Translations under genes and position numbers: made by a program
The notes under the pieces: model-generated
What the model was told of the DNA's origin: nothing
Database searches by the model: none
What the model saw: only the letters and a program-made list of their open reading frames with translations
Shown: positions 1 to 15,000 of the stretch, piece by piece
How the letters are laid out: every line of letters starts with the position of its first letter
Position numbering within the stretch: position 1 is the stretch's first letter
Assembly: GCA_040285825.1 (NCBI GenBank)
Contig: JAUPSS010000005.1
Coordinates: forward strand, 1,426,001-1,490,000
DNA: 64,000 bases
Origin: Eukaryota sp. TZLM1-RC
Lineage: Eukaryota; Metamonada: BaSk clade
Direction of reading: 5' to 3'

Positions 1-3000
1 GATATTACTATTGACTCATTAAGAGTTACTGGAGGTGATGTTATATTTAAAAATTTAGGTGGTGATCTAATTATAAATGGAGTGGATCTAACCGGAGGTT
101 TTCTAATTTTTGATGAATTAATTGCCCCTCTCAATCTTAAATTCCTCATCTTAAACGGTACTTTTGTTTCTTTCAATACTAATCATGATGTTACTATTGA
201 TGTTGTCAAAATTCATGGTAATTCAACTGTTTCTGGAGAAGATTTACTTTTTGTTACATTTTTGTAATATTTTGAATGGTTTGGTGGTAGAATTGAAAGT
301 GCTTTGATTGAAACTGGTCCAGAAGCCCAAGCTTATATAGGTTCAGAGCACTTTAAATTTATTGATGATTCTACAATTTCGGTGAAAAACACCATAGATT
401 TCATAGAAAACCCAACAATTTTTATTGGAAGTGATTCTTTATTGGATTTTGGTTCTTCTCTTAAGACCAATTTCCAAACATTTACGAACTTTCAATCAAA
501 TAGTGAAAATAGTACAGGTAATGTTTTAATTCTTGGTGGTGATGTTGAATTTGAAAGTGTTATTATTATTTTTGATTTATTTGTGGAGTTTAATGGAGTT
601 GGAAAAGCTAATGAAACACTTTTCAGTTTTTCTTTTGGATCAATATTTACTGGATCTCTTGAATTATTTGGCGAATGTGAATTTAATATTTTGGACAAGG
701 GGATATTTGAATTTGATGAGAACTCCAAATTAATTGGTCCATTTACTTATTTTTATGTTGGTTATACTGTATCTTCTATTACTACCTCACCAACTGTTAT
801 TTTCAATGGCTTGTTTTCCTTAAATCCTTCAGTTTTGATCGAATTGGGGTCAGTTTATTTTGAGTCTTCATGTTCATTTGAAATTCATAACCTTACAGTA
901 TTTCACCCAGGTAAAGCAGAATTCAATGGCGTTTCAGGTCCTTTGTGGGCACTTAATCACCTTGAAGTCTCTGGAATTCTTCACATTTTTGATCTTCATC
1001 GTCCTTTGGATGTTTACTTTTACCAAGTTTATGGTTCCAATTCCTCTGTCCATTGGAAAGATATTAATAAGGAGGTTTTGTTCAGGAACTCTATCTTCGT
1101 GAGTGATGGGAAGCTCAAATACGAAAATTTCCCTAATATTTACCACTCTCTTTTACAAATCACTAATGCAGAATTCATCACTGAAACAACCAAATCATTA
1201 AAAGTAACTAAACTTGAAAGTTCCAATTCTGACATTACATTTAATTCCAACCCCAATTCCATTAAAGTTGCAGAATTCTTATTATTTTCCTCTCAGTTAA
1301 GCAGTTCAACTGATTGTGATTTGTTAATCACCAGAGCTACCTTTGACACGTCATCATTACGTGGCTCGGACCATGTATTTATTGATGATTTGGTTTTCAA
1401 GTCAGGGCATTTCTATACCGATGTTACTTCTGTGACTGCTTTGCTCACTAGTGAAGGAACTAAGAATTTTCGTCAAGGTGTTTTGTTTACAATTACCTCC
1501 CATGCAGTTTATGATGGAGGGCAAATTATTGGTTTTAGTAATGCTGAAATCGTTACCGAAAAGTCTTCTGATTTTGAATTGAACGGACCTGAACTTTTTT
1601 ACACTGGATCTACTTCACCTAGAAATTTTCACAATTCAGCCAAAGTTTCAATATTTGGAACTGTTTCTCGATCTGCTGGTGGTTCTTTTAATTGTTCTTT
1701 TGATTTATTTATTGAACCACATGGTCAATTGGATTTCCTTGATGGGTCAATTTACTTACTCGCTGGGGGTTATAATAAGGGACATTTCCATGTACATAAC
1801 TTTGCTAGTATTAGACTGGGTCCCTCAAGAACAAAATTTGGCTATGAATTTGCCCATAAAAGCTTTGAATTGCTTCCTGGATCAGTCACTGAATTTAATG
1901 GTTCTCTTTCTATGGATAGGTTTTCAATTTTGAAAACTTATTCGTTTTTGTCATTAAGTTCTTTTGATTTTGATTCTGGTTCATTTTACTTTGGTCCTGA
2001 AACTGTTTTAGATGTTTATACTGATGATTTTCATTGTAAATCCCATTGTATGGTTGTTTTTGATTCCCCAGCAGTTCCATTAGAGTTGGACTCTGTAACT
2101 GTTCAAGGTGGAGGATCTATTACTTTGAATAATTTCAAACAATCTACTTTTATTCATTTTCATTCTCTTTTAATTGAAGATTCTGTAGTTTTATTTAACT
2201 CTGGACAGAATGTCAATATTGGTGCTCTTGATTTAATTAGCGGAATTCTTGAAGGTCTTGATACAGTGCAAGTGGATTCTAATTGGAATTGGAAATCTGG
2301 TAGAATTGGAAGTCCTCGGTCATTCACTTCAACTATCACTTTTGTTTTGAATTCGGATTGTGAGTCTTTAATAGAAACTCAAAGACCAAAACATTTAGCT
2401 TATGGCTCTGTATTAGAAAACTTTGGTGAGCTTACTCTAGTTCATTATTTCCCGTTCTTCATTTATAGAAGCTCCAGCATAGTCAATAGTGGAATTTTCT
2501 TTTATGGTAAAATGTGTGGTGCTTCTATTTGCGACAACTTAGCCAGCTTTGATTTTTCTGCTGTTGATATTGATATAAGTGTCGAGTATCCTGATGTTTC
2601 TTTTAGACCTACTATTCTCAACACTGGTGACTTTGTTAAATTGCACGGAACTTTTACCTTAACTAATAATCTTCCATTTAATCAAACTGGTACTGGAACA
2701 TTTGCTTTAAATGGACGATTTAATCAGCGTAATAGTGATTCAAATCTTGATGGTCTTTTTACTATTTATCCCAATGCTCTATTTGATGTTGGTAGAAGTA
2801 CTTCCACAGTTAAGCAATCTGCTGTTTGGGATGGTTTGGAAGGACGATTGAGAACTAGTTTTGGTGGTATTATCAATTTCAATGGCTATTACAGCCTTAC
2901 CTTAAATTTCCAGCATTCAACTGGAATATTTATTTTCACAAAGCATTCTGATTATGAGCTTGATTCAATTACGATAAGTGGAGGTACAATAAACATGCAT

Positions 3001-6000
3001 CAAGCTAAAGAAAGGAGTGAAATTTTTGATCTTTCAAAAATTTATTCTACTAATGGAACTCTCAATATTGATAATGTTAATCAAGGATTTGTTATTGATG
3101 AATTCACTCAAATTGATGGTGTGGTGAATATCGACACTGTGAATAATTTTCTCCATATTACGACTTTGGCTATTTCGGGAAGATTAGGGCATACTACCAT
3201 TAAGAATGTTGCACAAAATGTTACCTTTGTACAAGAAATCACCAATACTAATGGTACATTAACCATGAAAAACTTGCAAGATTGGTTAGTCTTTGAGTCT
3301 GGCATCTATATTGGAAGTTCACACAGATTTGATCTCACAACTGTTGAAAACAATGTTTTTACTCCTAAATCATTTGATCTTCGTGGAGCAGTCAGCTTTA
3401 TTGATTTGAAACAAAAGTTCATTATTGATGATTATTTCAATGTTTCCACTAGTTCAGCTAGGGTAAAGTTTGGTGAAATTCTTAATGATGTTATTATCAG
3501 AAAAGGGCTATTTGTATTTAATGGTCAAACTGAGTTTAATTCTATTTCTGGTAATACTTTTCTACCTTTTATCCATGCATATTCTGGTTCTCTCAAGTTA
3601 TTGACATTTAAGCAGCTCCATGTAAGTATTGAAATCCTTAGTGAAACTTCTTTAACTGTTGATAACTATGTTTTTATTGAAAGTCCTCGATTAATTACTC
3701 GAACCAGTTCAGCAACAGTTTTAAAAAATGGTATTTCCTACATTGATGTTGATTTTGTTCAAGGTACGGGTGGTTATTGTAATGTTATTACTTTGCCAAT
3801 TTTTGAAGCTAAAGAATTCGAACCCCATGGTGGCAACTTTTTATTCCAAAGTCTCAGCTCTACCTTTATTTTACCAAATTTTGAAATTAGATCTGGCTCA
3901 TTAGTTGAGTTGAGGTCTTTTGTATTATCCTCTTCTCAAATATCAATAGTTCAAGTTTTTGATGGTACCTTAAGACTTGATTCTGGAAAGTCAGTCACCA
4001 TTGACCACTTAGTCTTGGACGGATCAAACGCCAAGAGAGATGGTAATGATATAGCCAATGTTAATAACGAGATCTTTTTCAAACAAGGTTGCTTCTGTGG
4101 TGGTGTTACTAAGTCACTTCAACCTTTGAGACTTACCACTAGTGGTAGAAAGGATATTTTTGCTGAATTACATGCTAAAGTTTTGTGTGAGATTATGGTG
4201 AATAATGGTCAAATTCGCGGAAATTCTAATGGTAAACTTTATTTAGAAGACGAAACAGTTGTTATTGGAGACTTTTGGTTTAGTAGCACTACTAGTAGTA
4301 ATTACCCAGTCATTTATGTTCAGGACACAATCACTTTCTCCACAGCTCAAAATAGAAGAAGAATTGATTGGTTTATTGATATTGCCGTAAATACCATTCA
4401 TTATTTAAATGACTTTGAATTATTGTTTGGTGATGGTGGTGGTGTCATTAGAGCAACTTTTGATTTACAACCAAATACTAAATTAGCTTTTGGTAGTAAT
4501 CAAGCCATTAACTCTAGAACTCATCATTTATTTACTGCCACTTCCATTGTCAATTGTGATACTTGTACATTTGATTTCAGAACTAATTCAGCTTGGGTGA
4601 AGTATAATGGTCAATTTAATCTTTTTACAGAACATGTGCAAAGTTATGGTCGGTTTGAGCTCTTCTCTACAGCACGTCATCCTATTAAAAAATTCGTACT
4701 TTCCAATTGTGATGTTCATTTGCTACACGAAAATGTTGATGGTGCTGATACTGACTACAATGTAGAACTATTTGAATTAAATCAGTGCGGAAGACTCAAT
4801 ATTGTCAATTCTAGGTATAATCTGAATATTGAAAACTTGGCAATTAATGGTGGTTCACTAGAAGTCTCCAATCATGACCATCATTTACTACCAAATTCTG
4901 CTCTACTTAATGGTGGCGCGTTCATTTTGAATAACTTTATTCATCCTGTCAGTTTTCCAGATGTTACCATCAATTCAGGATTTATTTGGCTTAATACAGG
5001 TCATGATGTTCATTTTGATAACCTTGTTATGCGGAATCCTGTGGATCCATCAAGAGTTACGTGTTTTAGGAGTATTAATTTCCAACCTATTTATAATGCT
5101 AATTCTTATAATAATTCGCTTTTAGCTGGTTATGATTCTGTTACTTTGGACTACACTCAGTGGCTAGGTGGTTCTATTGAAGTTGAGGTTGATTTCATGA
5201 TTGACCTTCACTCGGTCGATGCAGGGGATCGTGGTTTTAGTAAGGGTAATTATGTAAATATTCATGATTCAGCTAATCTTGGAGGTCCTGGTGATTTCTA
5301 TCTTACTCGTCCCAGTACTTGGACTGTTTTAGATGATGCTCATATGGAATTCTGGTCAGAGGTGCTTTTCCATTGTAGGTCATGTGATTCATTACCCACC
5401 CTTATTAATCATGGTCGGTTAGATTTTCCAATCCCAGGTAGCCGTGTGTTGTTGAATTTTGTTATCCACAACTATAATCTATTTACATCAGAAGAAAATA
5501 CTGAAATTACTTTTAATGGACCAAGTACTTCTTATGGTTCTTCCAAATACTTAATGGAAGAAGGTTCTGCCGTCATGTTGAGCCATTATGACCATACTTT
5601 TAAAGATGGAATGATTGGGGTCGGGGACGGTACTATCCAAATGGATAATTGGAATTTTAATACTTCCACAAGGGAATGGTCGCCAGAAAACAAGGTGCTA
5701 TTTGATGGCATTTGGGATTTATCCCCTATTTTGATTCAGCCTACTGGGAATTGGGTTTTTGGAAAGAATGCGTTTATTAACCTTACTGAAATTCATTTGA
5801 CCGAAAGAGCTCACGTTTTAGTAGATGGTTCCCGTTCAGCTTCTGGAAGTTGGATTTTTGATAGGTTGAATATTAATACCCATAGTTGGTTTATCATTGA
5901 TGGAACCGATGAACAAATTTCTACAAGATCATTATTCTTATCTTCTGATGAGTTTATTCGATTTAGAAAATCTTCTGAAACTCCTGAATTCATTGATATT

Positions 6001-9000
6001 GAGTTATATAATGGCGAAGCCGAATTCAGTACCTCCCACCACCTTAACTTTCAATCCCTTATTGTAGATGGTGGTACTAAAAGCGGCTCTGATGATATTA
6101 CCACTAATGAATTTGTTTGGAATTGTGGTAGAATTGAAGGTTCTGGTACTATTTACATTAAGAATAACGGCACTATTGGCACCTGTAGGTCTACCCAATG
6201 GTTATCCAACCCTTCTGCTAAACAATTAAGGGATTCTTCTAAATTAGTCTTCCTTCCTGGTTCTGAATTATTTATTGATACTACTAATGCAGTTAATCTA
6301 TACCATTCTACCTCAATTGTTATTGAGGGTTATACTGAAATGATTAATGCCTATTTCCGTGAACGTAGTCAAAGCAATATAGTTACATTTATGGGACCTT
6401 TAACTGAAGCTATTAGTAATGTTTACAGAATATTTGATGCACCAGTAGAGATTTTAAGTGGGGAATTTCATCTCAAAGAGGGCACTATTAATCCAAGACG
6501 ACCATTGAATGTATATTCTTGTTTTTACAGTTACAATGATTCGGCAATGTTATTTGGGCAAAATCGTCCTAGCTCCACTCACTATTTTCATCCAAGTTCT
6601 CAATACATGGAAATCATTCAAAATAAGTCTCAAGCTAGTAGATTTGAGCCCATCACAAGTTCAACGGAAGTAATTGTAGAGGGTTTTTTTAACATTACTT
6701 TATTACATTTCTCCACAGGCACTATTACCTTTACTGGTCCAGTTGCTTTTGATATCGAGAAAATTCGTCTCGTTAATCATGCTGTTCTGCAATTTATTTC
6801 CCTTGACAACGAGTTTAGAAGTGTTCGTGGTTTCGATCTTCGCGGTAATTCCTTATTGCTTTTCAATACTGGACAAGGTATAATTACTTTTGATGGCTCT
6901 TGCGTCTTAGATGACAGTGCTGAAATTTTTGGAGTAAATGATGATATTCAAATTACAGGACATTATTCTTCTTTTCAATGGAATGGAGGATCTTTTGCTG
7001 GTGATATCACAGTAGATTTATCCCCTAAACTAACTATTGCAGGACAAAATCCCAAAGCAATTCGCTTAGGAGTAGTTGTCGTTGCTCATAATGAAGTAGA
7101 ATGGAGCTCCAATGGTAATTTATTTGGTTACGATGGTTCAAAATTAGTTGTTTCTGAGGAGAGTTCACTCAACTTCGTCTCAAATGGCCAGTTTGATTGT
7201 AGTGGAAATTTTACTAATACTGATAAGGTCTGTGATGCTTTTATTGAAATTTTTGGTGCAACTTCAATTGATCCCTTTTCAATGAGAGTTGTGTCCTATT
7301 GGGGAATTTTTGTAGAAGGGAAGTTCACCTTAAATATGGGTTTATTTGAAGCATTTTCTTTTGTACGAGGTGATGGTTTTTTAACAATCAATTATGGAAC
7401 TACTTTTTCATTCACTTCAGCTTCAGAAGATTCATTATTGGGTCCTAATTCAAATATTTTTTCAACTGGTACTATTAGACTTTATGAACGGACAACTGTT
7501 TATATTCAAGGTACTTTTGAAACTGATCAATTGGTATCTGTTGATGAAGGTACTTTAGTTTTCCATGATTCTGCTGTTTTAGTCAATCAATTTGATTTGA
7601 CTGTAGTTGTTGGTAATGCTATTTTTAATAAGGTAACTCAAATGGTTCCCTTAAATACTGTTCATTGTGTGTATGGGAACGTTACCTTCAATACTGAAAG
7701 CGTAGTCACCATTGACGATCTTTTAATTGATCAAGGTTTCCTCCATGGATCTGATCAGGTAGAAGTATTAAATCAGTTTTTATGGCAAGGCGGCGGTATT
7801 GGTCAAAATTCCAATGTCATTAACTTTGTACATGGAGAAGCCGATGTTCCAGACACTACAAGAGTAATGGAAGAAAATGCCAAACTTACTAATAAGGGCT
7901 ACTTTTCAATTAGCGGTTATCAAGAGTTACTTGGTTATGGTGCAAATATTGTCAACACACAAGAAGGGCATATGCTGTTCACTGACTTAATCAAATGGGA
8001 AAGAGCTTCTTTCACAAACGACTCAATAATGGATTCCTATTTCATTAATTATGGAAGTATTGATGTTACTGTTACTCAATTTGACTGCGGATTTGTCTTT
8101 GTACATTATGGAGTTTTGAACCTGATTCTAGGAGAGTTTTACTTTGCTGGGGGTGGTAGTTCTTTTGGTCCAGTTTATGCCATGTCTGGCACTACTGTTG
8201 GTGTTGATGATCGTCCATTTACCTTTGAAAGTGGTGACAATTCTTACATTGAGGGTAATAATTTCTTCTTTGGGCTACGAAATCCCACTGGTATATTTTA
8301 TTTAAAAACAAGATTTTCTTTGAAACAATGTACTATCCAGGACAATGGTCGATTCTATATCACTGACGATGCTTTTATTGCTGAAGAAGTTTCAGTTGTT
8401 GTTAGGGGTACTCAAGTTTTCTTTGAAGATTTCATTAATCCAGACATTTCTTTCACTAGCTTAGAACTTGGTTTTAATTCTATAGTTTCCTTGGTTACTG
8501 GTCATCATATAATAATTGATGAGTTGATGATTAATGGTGGATTCAGAGGAGGAACTGATACAGTAACAGTCAAGAATCAGTTTCAGTTCAGAGCTGGTGG
8601 AGGTTTCCAAGATGAGTCGATTACTTATGCTGAACAAGGTTCTATTTTTATCGATATCTTTGAAAAGGAATTCAAAGATTTATCCACTGTTATTTTCAAT
8701 GGTCCAGTGATTTGGCGTCAAGAAAGTGATATCAGAGGTGGTCTCAATACTACCATTGTGTTTAATGATGTTCTTGAAATTCATGATACTGGTAATTTTG
8801 TATTATATGACTGGGATGAATATGAACCAATGACCTCCCCTAATCCAATCACTATTCCTTCTCAACATTTAACTCCAGATAGTTTACCAGTAGTCTTTGT
8901 GAATCATGGGATGGATTTAACCTCTGATTGGGAAAATATTGAATTCAAGTTTGAATGGGAGTTGCAGAATAAGGGAAACATCACAATCCCAGAAACTTTT

Positions 9001-12000
9001 GTAATGAAAGTTCTTTCTGGAGGTTTTGATTCCCATCCATCACGTTTACTTTCCTCCCCTGGATCTACTCTTGAAGTAGGTGATCCTTATCCCTATATTT
9101 TTGATGAAGAAAGTTGGTTTTATGCTGAAAAATCAATTATAAAAATGACTCCAGGATCTTTAATGTCTTTTGATGGGTTTGTTTGCTTTGATTCTGCAGT
9201 CATTGGGCCTGCTGGAACAATTATTATAGGAGAAAATGCAACCATGTGTAGACCAACTGGCATCATTCTGGAAGGGACTGAGTTAATTTTTGAAGAAGAT
9301 ACTGAAATATGTGATTTCACTTTGAAGGGAGATTACAAATTCCATCTTGGTGAACTGTTGTCCATCACCTGTTCATTCACTTGGTACAGAGGTGTTATTC
9401 ATGGTAGATCCTTTATTTTTATTGAACCTCAAGCTACTTTCTTCTTGGAATTAGATCCTGAAATAAATCAACCAAAAGAAGATAAGATTTATCATGTACT
9501 TGGGGAAGGTACTTCATTTGTCAATTATGGTTCTGGGCTAATTAAGTATGATTTATATGGTGATGTTGGCGCTAAATTTGTCAATAAAGGTGACTTGAAT
9601 CTTCAAGCAGGAAATTGGGTACTACTTGACAACCAAAATGCATCGTTGCCTTATTTAATTAATAGAAATGATTTAGTAATTGAAACATCTGGAGTAGTCA
9701 ATTTTGATTGGAATATTACCCAACAATCTGGTCGTTTCAAGCTCAAAAAAGGTCACTTTAATGTAAATGGCTTTGGTATTGTTTCAGGTCAGTTTGAAAT
9801 TGGCTCAGACACCATTCTTACTATCAACTCTGGATTTGCCTTTTTTAATTCTAATGTTAGGTTATACTCGTCAGATCTGGTAGTAAATGATGCTTTTATC
9901 ACTTTCAGTAACTGTTCTATTTATTGGGGAGACATTGACTATGATTTTAATTATGAAAATTCTATTCTCACATTTGATGAAGATACCACTATTAAAAGCT
10001 CTCCCGGTCTTTTCACTTTGACTGATGGTCTAATTGAAATTTTGGATGTATCTGATGAGTTTACCTTAAATAAGTTTCAACAGGCTGGTGGCTTGCTTTA
10101 TGTTTCATCTTTAGTTTCTGATCCAATTATTACCAACTATCAGTTCCAAGGTGGTCTTATTAACTCTGCTTCTGCATGGTCTGTTGCAAATTTTGTTTTC
10201 GAATCAGGTGAGTTTGTTGGTTCTGAAGTCTTCTCCACCCATAAGTTTACAATCAAAACTGATGGAGACAAGATTTGTAATAGTGACCTCAATATTTTGT
10301 CTGGAATGTTTGAATTTGGAACTGTTTTAGGTACCGATAACTGTGTAGTTTCTAGTCCCAACTTTACTATTGAAACACAGTTTTTGGCTAAACTTGAAGG
10401 ATGTTCTGCTATTTACAAAAACCAAAAATTATTACATGTTAAATCTGGAACTTTTGAATTCAACTTTGGTGAATTGAACGGAGGTGAGGTTCTTGTCGAT
10501 TCTCATCTTTTGTTTACGAAATGCCAAACGTTGGTCAATTCTAGATTAAATGTTTCAAATGATGGTAAAGTTTCGTTTGATTCCGAAGTAGTTCTTTCAG
10601 AAGATTTTTCAATTGATGGAACTGGTATAATAGAAATCAACAGTAATGTGGTCATTAATGGAATTGTTGATTTTGATGGATGCTTTGTAATTTCATCGTA
10701 TGGTAATTTGACTTTTGCTTTTGCTACAGTCAAGAATGTTGAACTTTGTGACATGTCTGGTACTTTTATCGTATTCAACTCGAAGGCCAATTCTTTGTCA
10801 ATAATTAAGCAAAGTGGAACTGCTCAGATTACCAAGTCTAACATTAATTATTATGAAATTAAAGAACTTTCTGGGATAACTCAGTTTGAAGAATCTACAA
10901 ACATATCCAGTCTTTTAGTTTACACGGTCAATGGTAATTTTAACTTTGAGCATTGTTTTATTAAATCATACACGATACTTAATTTTGTTTCTGGTAATAT
11001 CCACTTTTTACAAGATTCTAATGTGAATGTTGTCAAACATTTTCAACTTGGTGGGTCAACTGTTGTCAATGGTAATGAAGTTTCCTTTGCACAAGCCAAT
11101 GTAACTGTTCATGATGGTTCATTTACCTTTGTTGGAGGTTTTATTTTGAACCTTACAAATTTTGTTGTTGGAGGAGATGTAACCATTGATCATTTTTCTT
11201 CTAATGATCAGAAAGTAAATGTGTTAACCTTGAATGATGGAAAGTTTGTTATTACTCCACCCACACAATTTTCTATTACTACTTTTTCTTTCAATAGTGG
11301 AACTTTTGGAGGTCTCAACTCAATTGTTCATGAATTATATTGGAGTGATGGTTTTCTGGATTCTGACTCTTTTGCTCACGTGTCTCTTGTTGAAATGACC
11401 TCTGAATTACAAAAGCATTTCAAGTCGGACTCTAAGCTAGTTGTTTACGATAAGGGAGAATGGAACGATGGTCGTGTTATGGGGGAAGACGGATCTATCC
11501 TTGAAGTTTTGAGCGAAAGTTCAATGATCTTCACTGGTACCGAAGGATGGTATACTCAAAATATTGACACTGTCAATTCTGCCATTTTTTCTACTGGTAT
11601 TTTAGAATTCAGTACAATGGATTCAATCACTATGGAATGGGATATCTTTAGTACTTTAATCACTGTTTCTAAAGGAAATATTTCCTTTGAAGAATCAGAT
11701 ATAGCGACTGACATCTTAATTATTGAGCAGGATGCCACAATTCATCTTCGTAATAGAGTAAATGTTACTGTTTATATTGGTGGGGCTGGTGATGTCGTTA
11801 TTGACGATCAAGATTCACATGTTATTTTTGCGGGAACTCTAAATCAAACAGGAACATTATATATGAGAGATGGTCTTTTAGATTTGAGACAGACCTTGAT
11901 GGTAAATGTTACTATTGATTATATTGGAGGAATTATGTTGTTGGGGCAAGAAGTGAACGCTGAACGAGTCAATCTCCCTGAACTCGGTACTGATTTAGAC

Positions 12001-15000
12001 ATTATTGACACCCAGTTACTTGGATTAATTATTGGTAAATGTAATGGTCCACTCACCATCAAAAATAGTAGAGTTTTGCAAATTGTTATTAACGAAATGT
12101 ATGAGGATTGCCACGTTGTTTTTAAAGAAGGAGCCATTGTTGAAAAAGTTGTTATTAATGATATGTTTGATGGTTCTTTAGTATTCGAAGACGATTCAGA
12201 TGTTAAATTAGACCACATCAAGATTCATGACGGTACTGTTGTTGTACAACCAGGCTCTTCCCCCTCATTTACTGATTCTATTGTATTTATCAATGGTGGA
12301 AATATTACATTACACCAAGCTTCTCAAACAAAATTCAAAGATGTAACAACTGAAATGAATGGTGGTAAATTGATCATTTATCCAAGTGGAACCAAAAATT
12401 GTGCTCAGTGGACCGTGTTGATTTTAAACAATGATGCCAGTTTGGTTATTGATGAACCTGACTGTATTGCCAAGGTCAATTTTCTTGAAGTTAATGACGT
12501 AGCTAGGATCTCTTCTTTGGGAACTACTCATATCAAGGACATGCAATTTAATGGAGGGATTATTGGAAAAGATTCCATCTACTTCCATGTTTTAAATGAA
12601 ATCATTATAACTGATTGCGAGGATAAAATACTTGAGCAAAACGTTCGGTTATTTATTGATAAAATTGGTAGGTTTGAATTAAGTACAGGCAGCTGTGATG
12701 GTTTTACAACCAAGTTCCATGATAATGCCGTACTTTACGTAGATCATTCCGTTTCTCTTAACTTTTCTTCTGATGCCTCCAAGTCTTTGAACTTTGATTT
12801 TGCATGTGATGATTGTAGCTTTTTTTCTGGTATCAGAAACTTGGGTGATTTGCATGTTGAAGATGGCTCTGTTGTTGAATTCTCTGTTAATTTATACTCT
12901 GATGGTGATTTTTATTTACATTCGAATGCAAAAGTTGGTTTCATTCAATTTACAGAAATTTCAGGTAATTTATTGCTAGATTCTTCTGGTCAGCTCAACA
13001 TCAGTAATGAGTTAGTTCAAGAGTTAACTTCTATCATTGAAATTATTACTGATGCAATGATTTATGCTAATTCTGACAATATTGTCTTCAATGGTCAAGT
13101 TAATTGCCAAGAAAACACTACTTGTTTAACAGTGGAAACTGGATCTGTTTATTTTTCAGAGACTTTCACCTCTGACCATGTCAATTTGAATATTGCTGAT
13201 GGTCAACTGAACCACTTTGGACATGTGGACGTTTTGAATTGTAACATTGTAAAGGGAAATTTATCTTTTAAATCAGGTGCTGTTATTGATTCAATTGACC
13301 ACTGTAAAGTAAAATCTTCAGGATCTGTTATTCATTATGCTAATTCACAAACAAAGTCTATTGGAAAAGTAGAAATAACTGATGGTAAATATTATTTACT
13401 CGATGGAAGTATTGTTGATTCTTATGAATCAACTTTTTTGTTAGATGCTGAATCTAGTGAATTTATATCAAAATCAGGAGCCATTTTCAGTCTAACTAGT
13501 GCATCAATCAATCTTAACTCTGGGCTTTATTTATTTGAAACTTCCAGTGTAACTGGTTCGCCCATCATTGCTGAATGTACAATTACCGGTGGTAACTTTG
13601 AAGCTAATTTGGTTGAAGTTGTACTAATAGATGTCTTGCATCTAGACGGTTCCGATGCTAAACGATCTGGTGAATCAACCATTGAAGTATTAAATTTATT
13701 TACTTTTACTCATGGTACTTTGAGTGGTTCAGGAATAACCAAATCTTTGAAATTGTTTAAGTTTAGTTCTCAGTCTCAACAATCAATAACTGATGGTCAT
13801 TTATTAGAATTGATTGATTCTGCTGAATTTTCTCGATGTAATGTTTATGGTGAAGCTCAAGCTTTTATTCATGTATTATCTAATTCTACTGTTGATATCA
13901 CAGGAACATGTTCATTTACTGCTGGTGATTCATCTGATTTGGTTGTTTGGAGTGAAGGTACGATTAACTCTAACCATGATGCTGTAGAATTTGGATGGTA
14001 TTTCACCAATGACTTTACCCTAAATGTGGAATCTGGTGAATTAATTCTTTCTGGTAATGGTACTAATTCCAATATAATCAATACTATAAGTAGTTTAATC
14101 ATAAAGTCTACACTTATTTCTACTGATACTGCAACAATCAATGGTGTTGATCAATCTCTAATTGTTCTTAATTCATTGGTTTCACATTTTATTAACTCTG
14201 GCACTTTTGACGTAAAAGGTGATTTGAAACTTGAACATGTAGATGCTGTTGCTGAATTTGTCAATCAAAGTAGTGTTTTAGTTGTTAATTTTGTGGTGGA
14301 CCAAGGTGTTCTTCATTTTACTGATAATTCCATCATAACATCGTTTTCTGGAACTTTAAATGATGGTGTTGTTTCCGTTTTGAGTAACAGTCGTATTTAC
14401 TTCATTTCTATCATTTCCCAAGATGGTGGACTACTCTCTGTCAATTCTGCCAAGTTGATTGATTTTTCTCAATCCAATTTAATCCTTTCAGGTGGAGAGT
14501 TTATCGTGGATAATAATGCTAAATTTGATCATACAAATGCGACAATTTCTGGTGGCCATTTACTTTTAACTTCAACACTTTCCGGTGTTTATGATGTACA
14601 CTTTGATAATATGGAATTATCGGGTGGTATTTTTGAAACTGAAGGCCAACCTAACCCTGCATATATTAATGTTTTGTTACTGAATGGAGGTACTCGCCAA
14701 GGAGACCGAACTCTCGTTATTAATACCGTTTTTATTTGGGAGTCTGGGTATTTTAAATCGAAAGCTATTACCGAAAGTATTGAATTTACTCTATTTAGAA
14801 CTCCTGACGAAAAGCACCTCGGATCAAATCATGAATTTTTACTTTCTCGTTACAGTGTTTTTGAAGATGGTAACTTGAAGTGCTATAATAATACAAGATT
14901 TATTAATAATTTTGACTCCAACTTTATTATTACCGGAAAAGGTAGCATTACTGATGTTTCTGATGACATTACCCCCATATTTATTAACAAAAACACCGCA

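Noticed and set aside
253-290. GT-AG intron removing the stop at 265
   Set aside because: It would be 38 nt, shift the frame and delete the conserved YFEWFGG motif; its ends do not match GTATGT...TTACCTYAG.
304-306. ATG at 304 as the start of giant gene 1
   Set aside because: It encodes no signal peptide, and coding sequence colinear with the paralogue continues to the left edge of the window.
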